A stretch of DNA of 37,042 nucleotides from Candidatus Avoscillospira stercorigallinarum (GCA_018713205.1 DVFN01000051.1:1-37042); one strand, 5' to 3'. Counted from the stretch's first letter, positions 27,571 through 35,334 are shown. Translations and numbers: made by a program. Notes: generated by a model not told the origin, from the sequence alone.

Positions 27571-27863
27571 GTCCACACCCCTTCCGTCATTACCGCAATC
27601 CTCTTTGCACATACGGTGCAGATGTGGCAGTTTCCGAGCTGGTGCAGCTCGTATTTTTCAATCCCGCATACCGCGCAGCGCGGCGTCGCTTTTTCGAGGA
27701 CAATAGAGTTTCCGGCAGTGTAGATGGACATCCGGTCTCCTTCTTTGATGTCGAGTGAGCGCCGCAGCTCAACAGGCAGCACAATACGCCCAAGCTCGTC
27801 AACAGGACGGCTGATCCCGGTGGGCCGAGTAGCGCCGTCGCTGCTCATTACAATTCGCGCCAT
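27567..27863 (-). CDS. AbrB/SpoVT-like regulator with C-terminal CxxC cluster
   Basis: ISRPVDELGRIVLPVELRRSLDIKEGDRMSIYTAGNSIVLEK then CAVCG...CHICTVC. Confidence 0.88.
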   Translation of the reverse strand: MARIVMSSDGATRPTGISRPVDELGRIVLPVELRRSLDIKEGDRMSIYTAGNSIVLEKATPRCAVCGIEKYELHQLGNCHICTVCAKRIAVMTEGVWT

Positions 27864-27864
27864 A

Positions 27865-28095
27865 TTACGCGCCTCCTTCCGGGACTTTGCCCGTCATAAA
27901 TTCCAAAAATGCCAGTCGCGGGATCAGGACCCGCCGCCCGAGCACAGTCACCCGAAATCCCAGCTTTGCCAAGTCGTCCTGAGCCTGGACGTTGATAGAG
28001 TAGGCGCTGCAGTGCAGGATCTGCGCCACCTCCGACGGGGTTAATGTGGCCTTGTCCATGGCCCGGATGTCATCAAGCGTCAATCGCGTCTTCAT
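27865..28095 (-). CDS. Excisionase-like/HTH DNA-binding protein
   Basis: LTPSEVAQILHCSAYSINVQAQDDLAKLGFRVTVLGRRVLIPRLAFLEFM. Confidence 0.6.
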   Translation of the reverse strand: MKTRLTLDDIRAMDKATLTPSEVAQILHCSAYSINVQAQDDLAKLGFRVTVLGRRVLIPRLAFLEFMTGKVPEGGA

Positions 28096-28351
28096 GGCAG
28101 ATCACCTCCTGTTTTTTGCTATGATACCGGGCCCGCTGCTTGGCCGCGATCTCCTCGCGGTTGGCCTCCCGGTAGGCCCGCTGCTTGGCCGCGATCTTTT
28201 TCTTTTCAGGCGGAAGCCTGTCAAACATCGCCGCCTTATCCGCCTCTCTGGACCGTTTGATATCCTCATTGGTCAGGCGGAATGTCTTCTCGATCTCCGC
28301 GTCAGCAGCTGCCATCTCGGCCAATTCTTCTGGCGAAAATAAAGGTTTCAT
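28073..28351 (-). CDS. Hypothetical phage protein
   Basis: MKPLFSPEELAEMAAADAEIEKTF..., highly charged. Confidence 0.55.
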   Translation of the reverse strand: MKPLFSPEELAEMAAADAEIEKTFRLTNEDIKRSREADKAAMFDRLPPEKKKIAAKQRAYREANREEIAAKQRARYHSKKQEVICHEDAIDA

Positions 28352-28584
28352 GTTGGTATCCCACCTTTTCCGCCGAATGTATCGCGGACCTTGCCAAGGT
28401 ACTCCACCCCAGCCTCCTGGTGATAAGCTGCATCCTGCCAACGGATGCCCCAGGCAGCTGCGGCGGTGACGAGGGCCTCGGTCCGGTTGGGCGCCACGAT
28501 CCTGATCTCCCGGCCAGCAAACAGCACACGCCAGGCCTTGTCCCCGGTGTAATCCGGGGCACGTTTTGTCACAATATCCGTCAA
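28348..28584 (-). CDS. Hypothetical phage protein (TTG start proposed)
   Basis: LTDIVTKRAPDYTGDKAWRVLFAGREIRIVAPNRTEALVTAAAAWG; start codon uncertain. Confidence 0.5.
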   Translation of the reverse strand: MTDIVTKRAPDYTGDKAWRVLFAGREIRIVAPNRTEALVTAAAAWGIRWQDAAYHQEAGVEYLGKVRDTFGGKGGIPT

Positions 28585-28705
28585 GTTGTTCTGCCCCTTT
28601 CGATGATTTTCCGCGCTGGTCCACGCCTTGCGGCGCACACCCCGTCACTCCAGCGCGGCCGGGGCGTTTGAAAGAGAGGACCCGCCGGCCATGTCACACC
28701 GGCGG

Positions 28706-28779
28706 TGGAGCGGGCAGCGGGAATCGAACCCGCATGGGCGGCTTGGAAGGCCGCTGTGCTGCCGCTGCACCATGCCCGC
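28706..28779 (-). tRNA. tRNA-Gly(TCC)
   Basis: Acceptor GCGGGCA/TGCCCGC, anticodon arm GCGGC-CTTCCAA-GCCGC, T loop TTCGATT, CCA encoded. Confidence 0.92.
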
Positions 28780-28783
28780 ACTG

Positions 28784-28859
28784 TGGTGCGCGGGGGCGGA
28801 TTCGAACCGCCTGCCGCCGGATTTTCAGTCCGCCGCTCATCCGAATGAGCTTCCCGCGC
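28784..28859 (-). tRNA. tRNA-Phe(GAA)
   Basis: Acceptor GCGCGGG/CCCGCGC, D stem GCTC/GAGC, anticodon loop CTGAAAA, T arm GGCGG-TTCGAAT-CCGCC, CCA encoded. Confidence 0.88.
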
Positions 28860-28867
28860 ACGTACCG

Positions 28868-29164
28868 TCAATGGTCCGTCTTGAACATGGCCATGAACAG
28901 CTGTATACCGTCCTCAGGCAGGTCGGTAAACTCCTCCCCGGCCACACCGGCCACTACGATGGGGCCCACGAAGTGGACGCCGAGCAGTGTGCAGTTCGGC
29001 TCCAGGCCGATCAGTCGGCCCTCTTCGTTGCAGATGATTGCGGCGTCGGTCGCCACGGTCACGGTCTCGATGTACCCGCCGACAAGCCCCTGCAGAGCCT
29101 CCAGCGTATTGGGGACGTCGCGGATCTCAGCCGGAAGCCCCGGGGCTTTGTAGATAATTTTCAT
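28868..29164 (-). CDS. DUF3846-like protein
   Basis: MKIIYKAPGLPAEIRDVPNTLEALQGLVGGYIETVTVATDAAIICNEEGRLIGLEPNC. Confidence 0.75.
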   Translation of the reverse strand: MKIIYKAPGLPAEIRDVPNTLEALQGLVGGYIETVTVATDAAIICNEEGRLIGLEPNCTLLGVHFVGPIVVAGVAGEEFTDLPEDGIQLFMAMFKTDH

Positions 29165-29179
29165 TTTTCCTCCCCCTGA

Positions 29180-29344
29180 TCAAAGGTTCGCATTGATATC
29201 GCCTTTGACCAAAACCCTGAGAGTCAGAACCGCGCCTTGGCCGTTCTCTTTCAGCTCATACTCCAGAACGTCGCTGATTTCGTTGCCATCCACAACGATT
29301 TTGGCGGCGTTCTCTTTTGTGGTGATCTGGACCGACTCAGCCAT
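29180..29344 (-). CDS. Small hypothetical phage protein (54 aa)
   Basis: MAESVQITTKENAAKIVVDGNEISDVLEYELKENGQGAVLTLRVLVKGDINANL; below the ORF track size cutoff. Confidence 0.55.
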   Translation of the reverse strand: MAESVQITTKENAAKIVVDGNEISDVLEYELKENGQGAVLTLRVLVKGDINANL

Positions 29345-29753
29345 CGCTCACGCCCCCCTCGTCTGGCATGCAGTACAGGACCGAGATCATGGAGTCAATG
29401 ATCCGGCAGGCTGCCTCGGTCTCCGAATTCAGCAGGTTGTCCTTCTCCAGCAGCGCCAACTGCTTTTCAAGGACATCCATAGCCTTTTGGTGGAGGCTCC
29501 GGGCGTTCGCTGGCGAAGCTGCCGCCCGCTCCTGAGCCGCAGCCGCCGGGGGAGTAAAGCCGGCCAGGTATGTTGGATTCACGCCCAGCGCGTCGGCGAG
29601 GCGCGCCGTACGACCCATGCCAGGATCTAAGATTCCTGATTCGACCCATTTGATTACATACACATCCATGCCGGACTTTTGGGCCAGCTGCTCCTGGGTG
29701 AGGCCTCTGGCCTCCCGGAGGGCCTTGAGCCGCTCTCCATAGGTTTGCACCAT
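29337..29753 (-). CDS. XRE-family HTH regulator
   Basis: YGERLKALREARGLTQEQLAQKSGMDVYVIKWVESG. Confidence 0.88.
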   Translation of the reverse strand: MVQTYGERLKALREARGLTQEQLAQKSGMDVYVIKWVESGILDPGMGRTARLADALGVNPTYLAGFTPPAAAAQERAAASPANARSLHQKAMDVLEKQLALLEKDNLLNSETEAACRIIDSMISVLYCMPDEGGVSDG

Positions 29754-29897
29754 TTGTTTATCCTCCTATCAAATCGTCAAGTTGTTCTGCCCCTGAAATC
29801 CGCCGGTCTACTGATCCTTCTCCGGCGGCATAATGGCTGCCTGCCGGGCCGCCATAGCCGCCACGCCCTCGGCGTAGCCCAGCAGGAATTCGCCTCC

Positions 29898-30101
29898 TCA
29901 CTTCTCGCCAGACTTGAACAAGAAGTCTAAATCCATTCCCGGAAAATACGCATCCCGAATCTGGCGAGCTTCGTCGATGGTGAACGAAAATCGCTCAGAA
30001 ATCTTGTCTCTGGTGCTTCTCTCTGTCTTCGAAATGACTCGCCCAATGTCGGTCGCAGAAATGCCGCGTCTAACCATCTCTGCCTTTAAGTTGGAAAGCA
30101 T
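29898..30101 (-). CDS. Cro-like HTH regulator
   Basis: MLSNLKAEMVRRGISATDIGRVISKTERSTRDKISERFSFTIDEARQIRDAYFPGMDLDFLF. Confidence 0.8.
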   Translation of the reverse strand: MLSNLKAEMVRRGISATDIGRVISKTERSTRDKISERFSFTIDEARQIRDAYFPGMDLDFLFKSGEK

Positions 30102-30117
30102 TCTCTCACCTCCGTTT

Positions 30118-30194
30118 ACCGTATTCGGTGGTTTACGTTGTCATGATATCACCATATACGGGTGTTGTCAAGAAGAATTTCAACCGTATTCGGT
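30118..30194. promoter_or_regulatory. Lysis/lysogeny switch: operators and divergent promoters (P-left TTGACA at 30166-30171)
   Basis: ACCGTATTCGGT at 30118-30129 and 30183-30194, related ACCATATACGGGT at 30151-30163; minus-strand TTGACA-N17-TATCAT. Confidence 0.75.
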
Positions 30195-30204
30195 TATTTT
30201 TTTC

Positions 30205-30232
30205 TTGACTTTTTACGCCTATATGATATATT
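30205..30232 (+). promoter_or_regulatory. Repressor promoter
   Basis: TTGACT-N16-TATATT, then GGAAGGAGG RBS and ATG at 30256. Confidence 0.7.
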
Positions 30233-30255
30233 GGTGATTGGAAGGAGGTGTAAAA

Positions 30256-30618
30256 ATGTGGCTTGACGCGCTTAAGTCCATGAAGGAGAAGAGTAATCTA
30301 ACTGCGGCGGAAATCGCTGCTGGAGCCGGGGTTCCGAAACCTACACTTGAAAAGATTTTGTCTGGCGAAACCAAAGACCCAAGACTCCCGACAATGAGGA
30401 AAATTGTCTATTTTCTCGGGTACAAGCTGGAAGACCTTTACAAAGACGAAAACGCCCCTACATCGTCCGAAGACGATGCGGAGGCGTTGAGTGTGAGCGA
30501 GGTTGGAAAGACTCTTGTGGAGGCTGGGCTGATTCCACCAGGGAGAGACTTGTCCGATGATGACCTAAGGTTTTTGACGGCGATGATCGCCGCTTTCCGA
30601 GATTGGTTTGGCGAGTAA
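30256..30618 (+). CDS. CI-like XRE-family phage repressor
   Basis: ALKSMKEKSNLTAAEIAAGAGVPKPTLEKILSGETKDPRLPTMRKIVYFLGY; divergent to the Cro-like gene. Confidence 0.85.
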   Translation: MWLDALKSMKEKSNLTAAEIAAGAGVPKPTLEKILSGETKDPRLPTMRKIVYFLGYKLEDLYKDENAPTSSEDDAEALSVSEVGKTLVEAGLIPPGRDLSDDDLRFLTAMIAAFRDWFGE

Positions 30619-30920
30619 GATGATAGTTTGCAGCATCCGTCGCGGGTGCTTTTGCTGGTTCAGCAGGGCGGCGAGCTTTTCGATATTCGGGAAGCTCCCG
30701 CCCCCATAGTCAATATCGGAAATACTTTTGTCTTTTGGCAGCATATGTGCAGACTCCTCTCGTCGTTGGAAATTTCTTCTTGCCTTTGGAAATTATAGAA
30801 CACACGTTCGCATTTTTCTATTGACATAGCGCACGAAATAACTCAATTTTTTTCTATCTGAAAACAACAGCGATGTCCTAATTGTGGAACACAAAATATG
30901 ATATGGGATGGTGGCTTTGA

Positions 30921-32264
30921 GTGGAAGGTGTTATTCTTGTAATCATAATTTGCGCAGTTGTCGCTCTCATTTCCGGACTTGCTAAAATAAGCGACCTATC
31001 AAAAGAATTGAAAGAAAAAGAAGAACTTCTAAACGGGATTGCAAATATTGATGCTTATGCCAAGATAAAAGCAGATGAAATGAATAAACAAGTCGAAGCA
31101 TCCGAGGATAAGATAAATAAAATTATCGCGGATGGAGAAGCTCGTGCCGACTCGCTTGACAATGAGATAAAGAGGTTGGAAGCTAAGAGGCAGTCCCTTG
31201 AGCAGGAAGTCACCAAACTGGAGGGCGAAGTCCTTGTCGAGACTGTCAGGATTGATGCCTACCTGGACATGAAGTCTGAGGACCTAAAGAACAAAATCGC
31301 AGTTCTACGGTCAAAAGAGGACGAGATGATCAAAAATGGCGAGGCCGTGAAGATCACAATGCCTAGCCGAGAAAAGAAGTTCCTCAATAATCAATCTAAG
31401 CAAATTCTACGCTGCTTCAACTCCGAGGTAACGGCCTTGCTGTCTTCGGTGACCTTTAAGAACGTTGATTCGGTAAGGACCAAGATCAGCCGGTCATATG
31501 AGACGGCCAACAAGATCTTTGCCGACGATGGAGTCCAGATCACCCACGAATATGTTTCTGCAAAACTCGAAGAGTTATCGCTAATCTATGCCCAGATCGT
31601 AAAAGAAGAAGAGGAGCGGGAGCAAAGGAAGGCTATCCGGGAGCAGATGGTCGAGGAGGAGAAGGTCCGTCGGGAGATCGAACGTGAAAAGGCGAAGATT
31701 GATAAAGAGACGACCCAGTTCTCCAATGAAGTGAAAAAGCTCATGGGATATCTTCAGAAGTCCTCCAACGATGTAGAGCGGCAGCTGTATGTTGACAAGA
31801 TCTCAGAGCTTGAGGCCAAGATCAAGAGCTTGGAGAAGGACAAGGAGAACGTCCTCCAGCGGGAGCAGAACACCCGGGCTGGTTTCGTTTACATCATCTC
31901 CAATATCGGCAGCTTTGGCGAAGGAGTCTATAAGATCGGCATGACCCGACGCCTCGATCCGATGGAGCGGATCTCTGAGCTGAGCAGTGCGTCGGTACCC
32001 TTTGTGTTCGACGTCCACGCTCTGATCTTCTCTGACGATGCCCCGGCTCTGGAGGCATGTCTGCACCAGACCTTCCGGGATCATCAGGTTAACCGCGTCA
32101 ACAGCAAGAAGGAGTTCTTCCGTGTCGATCTGGACCAAATCAAGGAGATCGTGAAAGAGAATCATAACGCTACGGTGCAGTTCATTGACATTCCAGAGGC
32201 CGCAGAATACCGAGAAACCCTGCGCATTGAGGCTGCCGAGGTCGAGAAGGTGTCTACTCCATGA
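30921..32264 (+). CDS. Membrane-anchored coiled-coil protein with DUF4041-like region and C-terminal GIY-YIG (T5orf172/Mug113) nuclease domain
   Basis: N-terminal TM (VILVIIICAVVALISGL), long coiled coil, central MPSREKKFLNNQSKQILRCFNSEVTALL, C-terminal GFVYIISNIGSFGEGVYKIGMTRRLDPMERISELSSASVPFVFDVHALIFSDDAPALEACLHQTF. GTG start. Confidence 0.85.
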   Translation: MEGVILVIIICAVVALISGLAKISDLSKELKEKEELLNGIANIDAYAKIKADEMNKQVEASEDKINKIIADGEARADSLDNEIKRLEAKRQSLEQEVTKLEGEVLVETVRIDAYLDMKSEDLKNKIAVLRSKEDEMIKNGEAVKITMPSREKKFLNNQSKQILRCFNSEVTALLSSVTFKNVDSVRTKISRSYETANKIFADDGVQITHEYVSAKLEELSLIYAQIVKEEEEREQRKAIREQMVEEEKVRREIEREKAKIDKETTQFSNEVKKLMGYLQKSSNDVERQLYVDKISELEAKIKSLEKDKENVLQREQNTRAGFVYIISNIGSFGEGVYKIGMTRRLDPMERISELSSASVPFVFDVHALIFSDDAPALEACLHQTFRDHQVNRVNSKKEFFRVDLDQIKEIVKENHNATVQFIDIPEAAEYRETLRIEAAEVEKVSTP

Positions 32265-32785
32265 AACGAATTGTAGCGATCCTGTGCCTCTGTGCCATGC
32301 TGCTCCTGCCTGGGTGCGCCCAGATGGCAGCAGAGGCGGAACCGGCGGAACCGGTTGTAGATGGAGGTTTCCGGTATACACCGCAGGAATTCATTGATAA
32401 AATCAATGAAGCGGCTGAAAACGATGATAGTGGGAAAATCATTAAGTTTGAGGATTATATCGAATCTGGAGAGTCAATCTGGCTTGCAAACGGCTCGCCA
32501 TCTGTCCTCCTCAAATTGGAAGAAAACGAAGCCGGTATGCTGGACGATGTGCGCATGTATTGGGCGATCAATTTTTACGATCTCAATGAGCAATATACCG
32601 TCGGGTATTACTGTGCTCAGATCCTAATTGCCATTCTTCCTGACCGCGCAGAAGAGATCGGTGAAGATTTGAACAGCATATTCGAAGCAGGCTCAGGAAC
32701 AGTAGAGTACACCTTCGACGGTGTCCATGTAAAGATGCTGTCATTCCAAGGTCAAAACACATTAGACGTTGAACTGGCAGAATAA
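32261..32785 (+). CDS. Lipoprotein, translationally coupled to the membrane nuclease gene
   Basis: Signal peptide with lipobox LLLPGC; ATGA overlap with upstream stop codon. Confidence 0.8.
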   Translation: MKRIVAILCLCAMLLLPGCAQMAAEAEPAEPVVDGGFRYTPQEFIDKINEAAENDDSGKIIKFEDYIESGESIWLANGSPSVLLKLEENEAGMLDDVRMYWAINFYDLNEQYTVGYYCAQILIAILPDRAEEIGEDLNSIFEAGSGTVEYTFDGVHVKMLSFQGQNTLDVELAE

Positions 32786-32892
32786 AAAATCCCCGCTCCG
32801 GTGTTGGCGCACCGAGGCGGGGAAAGGGGCAGAACAACTTGACGGATTGCTTCTGCCCCTTCATTGTACCATATCATGGAGGGAAAAACAAT

Positions 32893-34029
32893 ATGAATAA
32901 GTGCCGGAAATGCCGCGCCGTTTTGCCGGATGGGGCGAAGTTTTGCCCTGCCTGTGGCGTCAGGCAGGAGACAGCCGCGCATAAGCCCAAGTCCAGGGGC
33001 AACGGCCAAGGGTCCGTCTACCAGCGGGGGAAGACCTGGGTGGCCGTCAAGACCATCGGCTACACCACCGACGAGGCCGGGAAGATGCACCGCCGCACCT
33101 GTTCCAAAGGCGGCTTCCGCACCAAAAAAGAGGCCCTGGAAGCCCTAGCCACCCTGGCGCCCGCTCCCATGGAGCGCCTGGAGACCTTTGGCAGTATCTA
33201 CGACCGCTGGTCCCCAACCCACCGGGCCGGGAAGTCCACCATGGACTGCTATAAGGCAGCCTATAAATATTTCAAGGGGATCGAGGATCTGCCCTTCCTG
33301 GAGATCACCGTGGACGATCTCCAGGACTGCCTGGACGAGTGCCCCAAGGGCAAGCGCACCCGCGAAAATATGAAGGCCCTGGCCGGGCTGCTGTACAAAT
33401 ACGCCATACCACGAAACCTGGCCACGCTGAACATGGGCCAGTATCTGATCGTCGGCGGCGGCGATACCGCCCACCGAAATGCCCTGCCGGACGAGGCTCT
33501 GAAGGCCCTGGAGGAGGGCGTGGGCACGGTGCCCTATGCCGACTATGTCCTGTGTCAGTGCTACCTGGGATTCCGCCCTTCGGAATTCCTGGCCCTGGAC
33601 GCCAAAAACTACAATCGCAAGGAGCGGGCCTTCGTCGGCGGCGCCAAAACCGACGCCGGCCGCGACCGGATCGTCACAGTCTCCCCTAAGATCCAGCCGA
33701 TCATCAACCGCCTGCTCCGGAACAAAATCGCTGGTCCTGTATTCTGCGGCAAAGACGGCCGCCAGATGTCCATTGAAACCTACCGCGCCTTGTTCTACCA
33801 GGCCCTGGACGCCTGCGGCATCGACAACCCCACGGAAGAGTCCAACGGCGCCACCCGCCGCAAATACACCCCCCACAGCTGCCGCCACACCTTCGCGACC
33901 ATGATGAAGCGCGTCACCGGCTCCGACAAGGACAAGCTGGAGCTGATGGGCCATACCTCCACGGAAATGCTCCGCCACTACCAGGACGTGTCCTACGAGG
34001 ATCTCCGGAAGGTCACCAACGCGCTGTAG
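32893..34029 (+). CDS. Tyrosine site-specific integrase with N-terminal zinc ribbon
   Basis: CRKCRAVLPDGAKFCPACG; catalytic LGFRPSE, HSCRHTF, LMGHTSTEMLRHYQDV; RBS GGAGGG before ATG 32893. Confidence 0.93.
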   Translation: MNKCRKCRAVLPDGAKFCPACGVRQETAAHKPKSRGNGQGSVYQRGKTWVAVKTIGYTTDEAGKMHRRTCSKGGFRTKKEALEALATLAPAPMERLETFGSIYDRWSPTHRAGKSTMDCYKAAYKYFKGIEDLPFLEITVDDLQDCLDECPKGKRTRENMKALAGLLYKYAIPRNLATLNMGQYLIVGGGDTAHRNALPDEALKALEEGVGTVPYADYVLCQCYLGFRPSEFLALDAKNYNRKERAFVGGAKTDAGRDRIVTVSPKIQPIINRLLRNKIAGPVFCGKDGRQMSIETYRALFYQALDACGIDNPTEESNGATRRKYTPHSCRHTFATMMKRVTGSDKDKLELMGHTSTEMLRHYQDVSYEDLRKVTNAL

Positions 34030-34136
34030 CTCTGGCTCGATCGATGGCGGCAGCGGCCTCCTCCACGGTGTCGTAGGTACCGAGGTACCGACTACGATCC
34101 CGGGCGACCCAGCGCTTTCCGCAGCAGCTGCCCGCC
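34013..34136 (-). pseudogene. AP2-domain protein remnant
   Basis: Open frame AGSCCGKRWVARDRSRYLGTYDTVEEAAAAIDRARATARW* without a start codon; AP2 signature. Confidence 0.6.
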
Positions 34137-34319
34137 CTACGTTATACTAATGCTGGCCCGCCTAACTAGCTTGGCCGACGGACTCGATTTTGGCCCCGCC
34201 GACCCCGCTGAATAAATGCGAAAAACCCAAAAATCGGTTGACGAATCGCCGCCCGGTGGTGTAGTATTAAAATAAAAAGCCGAACTTTATGGCCGTCCAA
34301 AATCTTCTATCATGTTTTA

Positions 34320-34345
34320 TGCTATTGCAGACATATTGCAGACAA
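34320..34345 (+). repeat. Putative integrase arm-type site, right end
   Basis: TGCTATTGCAGACATATTGCAGACAA, directly repeated TATTGCAGAC, 38 bp from the att core. Confidence 0.75.
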
Positions 34346-34382
34346 ATACCTTGCTAGCCCCGTAGAATCAAGGCCCCAAGTA

Positions 34383-34431
34383 TGAATGGGGTTCAAGAGG
34401 CCCTGAGTTCGAATCTCAGCACTCGGACCAA
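34383..34431 (+). repeat. attR core
   Basis: Identical to 499-547; only the 3' part of a tRNA is present here. Confidence 0.93.
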
Positions 34432-34470
34432 GACCACCGAAAACAATGCGTTTTCGGTGGTCTTTCTTTT
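34431..34470 (+). terminator. Second copy of the tRNA-Pro terminator right of attR
   Basis: AGACCACCGAAAAC-AATGC-GTTTTCGGTGGTCT followed by TTCTTTT. Confidence 0.85.
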
Positions 34471-34513
34471 CGAAAAGTTCAGCGATATTTTGCAAAATGG
34501 CCTAACATTTTGG

Positions 34514-34565
34514 TCTATTGCTAATCTATTGCAAATCGGAAAGCCGCCCAAAACCGGGCGGCTTT
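34514..34565 (+). repeat. Degenerate copy of prophage left-end arm site plus hairpin
   Basis: TCTATTGCTAATCTATTGCAAATCGGAAAGCCGCCC-AAAACC-GGGCGGCTTT, same spacing from the att core (83 vs 82 bp) as at the prophage left end. Confidence 0.7.
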
Positions 34566-34667
34566 TGTTCACTCTTTTCCGGCGTACACGACTGGAGGCG
34601 GCCCACTCCCTGCCCTCTCTACTCCATGCGCCTGCGTCGTTCACCATAAGCTAAAACTATCACGGCT

Positions 34668-34940
34668 TTATTTTAACGCATCCGTAATTGCTGTGATCTT
34701 ACGATCAACTTCTGCTGAACTCGTCCCCCATTCTGACGCAATCTTATCAACATTAGATCTATATTGGCTATCGGAATGGTATGTTGAAGAATAGGGATCA
34801 TGCTCCGTTTCTCCCGAAACGCAGCCCACAAGCGTTAGTGACAATAGTGCAATTATCACCATACATATAATCTGTTTTAGTGCTTCAAGTTCTTTTCCTC
34901 CTAGTCTATAAGTTCTTGCCCACAAAACAAGCAAGATCAA
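34668..34940 (-). CDS. Small lipoprotein
   Basis: IICMVIIALLSLTLVGC lipobox, 90-aa ORF, start uncertain. Confidence 0.55.
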   Translation of the reverse strand: MILLVLWARTYRLGGKELEALKQIICMVIIALLSLTLVGCVSGETEHDPYSSTYHSDSQYRSNVDKIASEWGTSSAEVDRKITAITDALK

Positions 34941-35049
34941 GGGTTATTTTCATGATATCATCAAAAATCCATATTGTCAATTATTCTATACATCTATAGA
35001 TAATTAAATATCTGCATTTGCAAATTATAATATCACAAGAGGTGATGTT

Positions 35050-35334
35050 ATGATTTGTGACACCATCAAGCAGCTTCGCGAGAATGCCGGTTATTCACAG
35101 TCCGTACTTGCCAAAAAGCTAAATGTTACGCGATCCGCAGTCAACGCTTGGGAAATGGGGCTTTCTGTACCGACAACGCAATATGTCGTGGACATGGCAA
35201 GACTGTTTCGGGTTTCCGCGGATTATCTTCTGGGCCTATCCACTGAAACAACGCTGGTGCTGGACGGTCTCAGTGAGCAGGAAAAGAACATTCTTTATTC
35301 GCTGGTTGACTATTTTAACCAAAACCGTGAATGA
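35050..35334 (+). CDS. XRE-family HTH regulator
   Basis: IKQLRENAGYSQSVLAKKLNVTRSAVNAWEMGLSVPTTQYVVDMARLFRVSADYLLGL; AGAGGTGATG RBS. Confidence 0.88.
   Translation: MICDTIKQLRENAGYSQSVLAKKLNVTRSAVNAWEMGLSVPTTQYVVDMARLFRVSADYLLGLSTETTLVLDGLSEQEKNILYSLVDYFNQNRE

Larger units (their letters stand above)
499..34431. mobile_element. Complete contractile-tailed prophage integrated in tRNA-Pro
   Basis: 49-bp identical direct repeat (tRNA 3' end) at 499-547 and 34383-34431; integrase next to the right end; full packaging/head/tail/lysis/replication/repressor gene set between. Confidence 0.93.

Noticed and set aside
28140-28200. Short direct repeat gcccgctgcttggccgcgatct..tcgcggttggcctcccggtaggcccgctgcttggccgcgatct
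   Set aside because: Encodes repeated EEIAAKQRA/KKIAAKQRA residues inside a CDS; ordinary internal duplication.
29798-29897. Small minus-strand frame GEFLLGYAEGVAAMAARQAAIMPPEKDQ
   Set aside because: No clear start codon; fewer than 40 codons; insufficient support.
32786-32824. Terminator after the lipoprotein gene
   Set aside because: Strong hairpin CCCCGC..GCGGGG, but the T-run is on the minus-strand side only, so plus-strand termination is not supported.
33145-33978. 277-aa minus-strand ORF opposite the integrase
   Set aside because: Shadow ORF of the integrase gene; catalytic motifs are on the plus strand.
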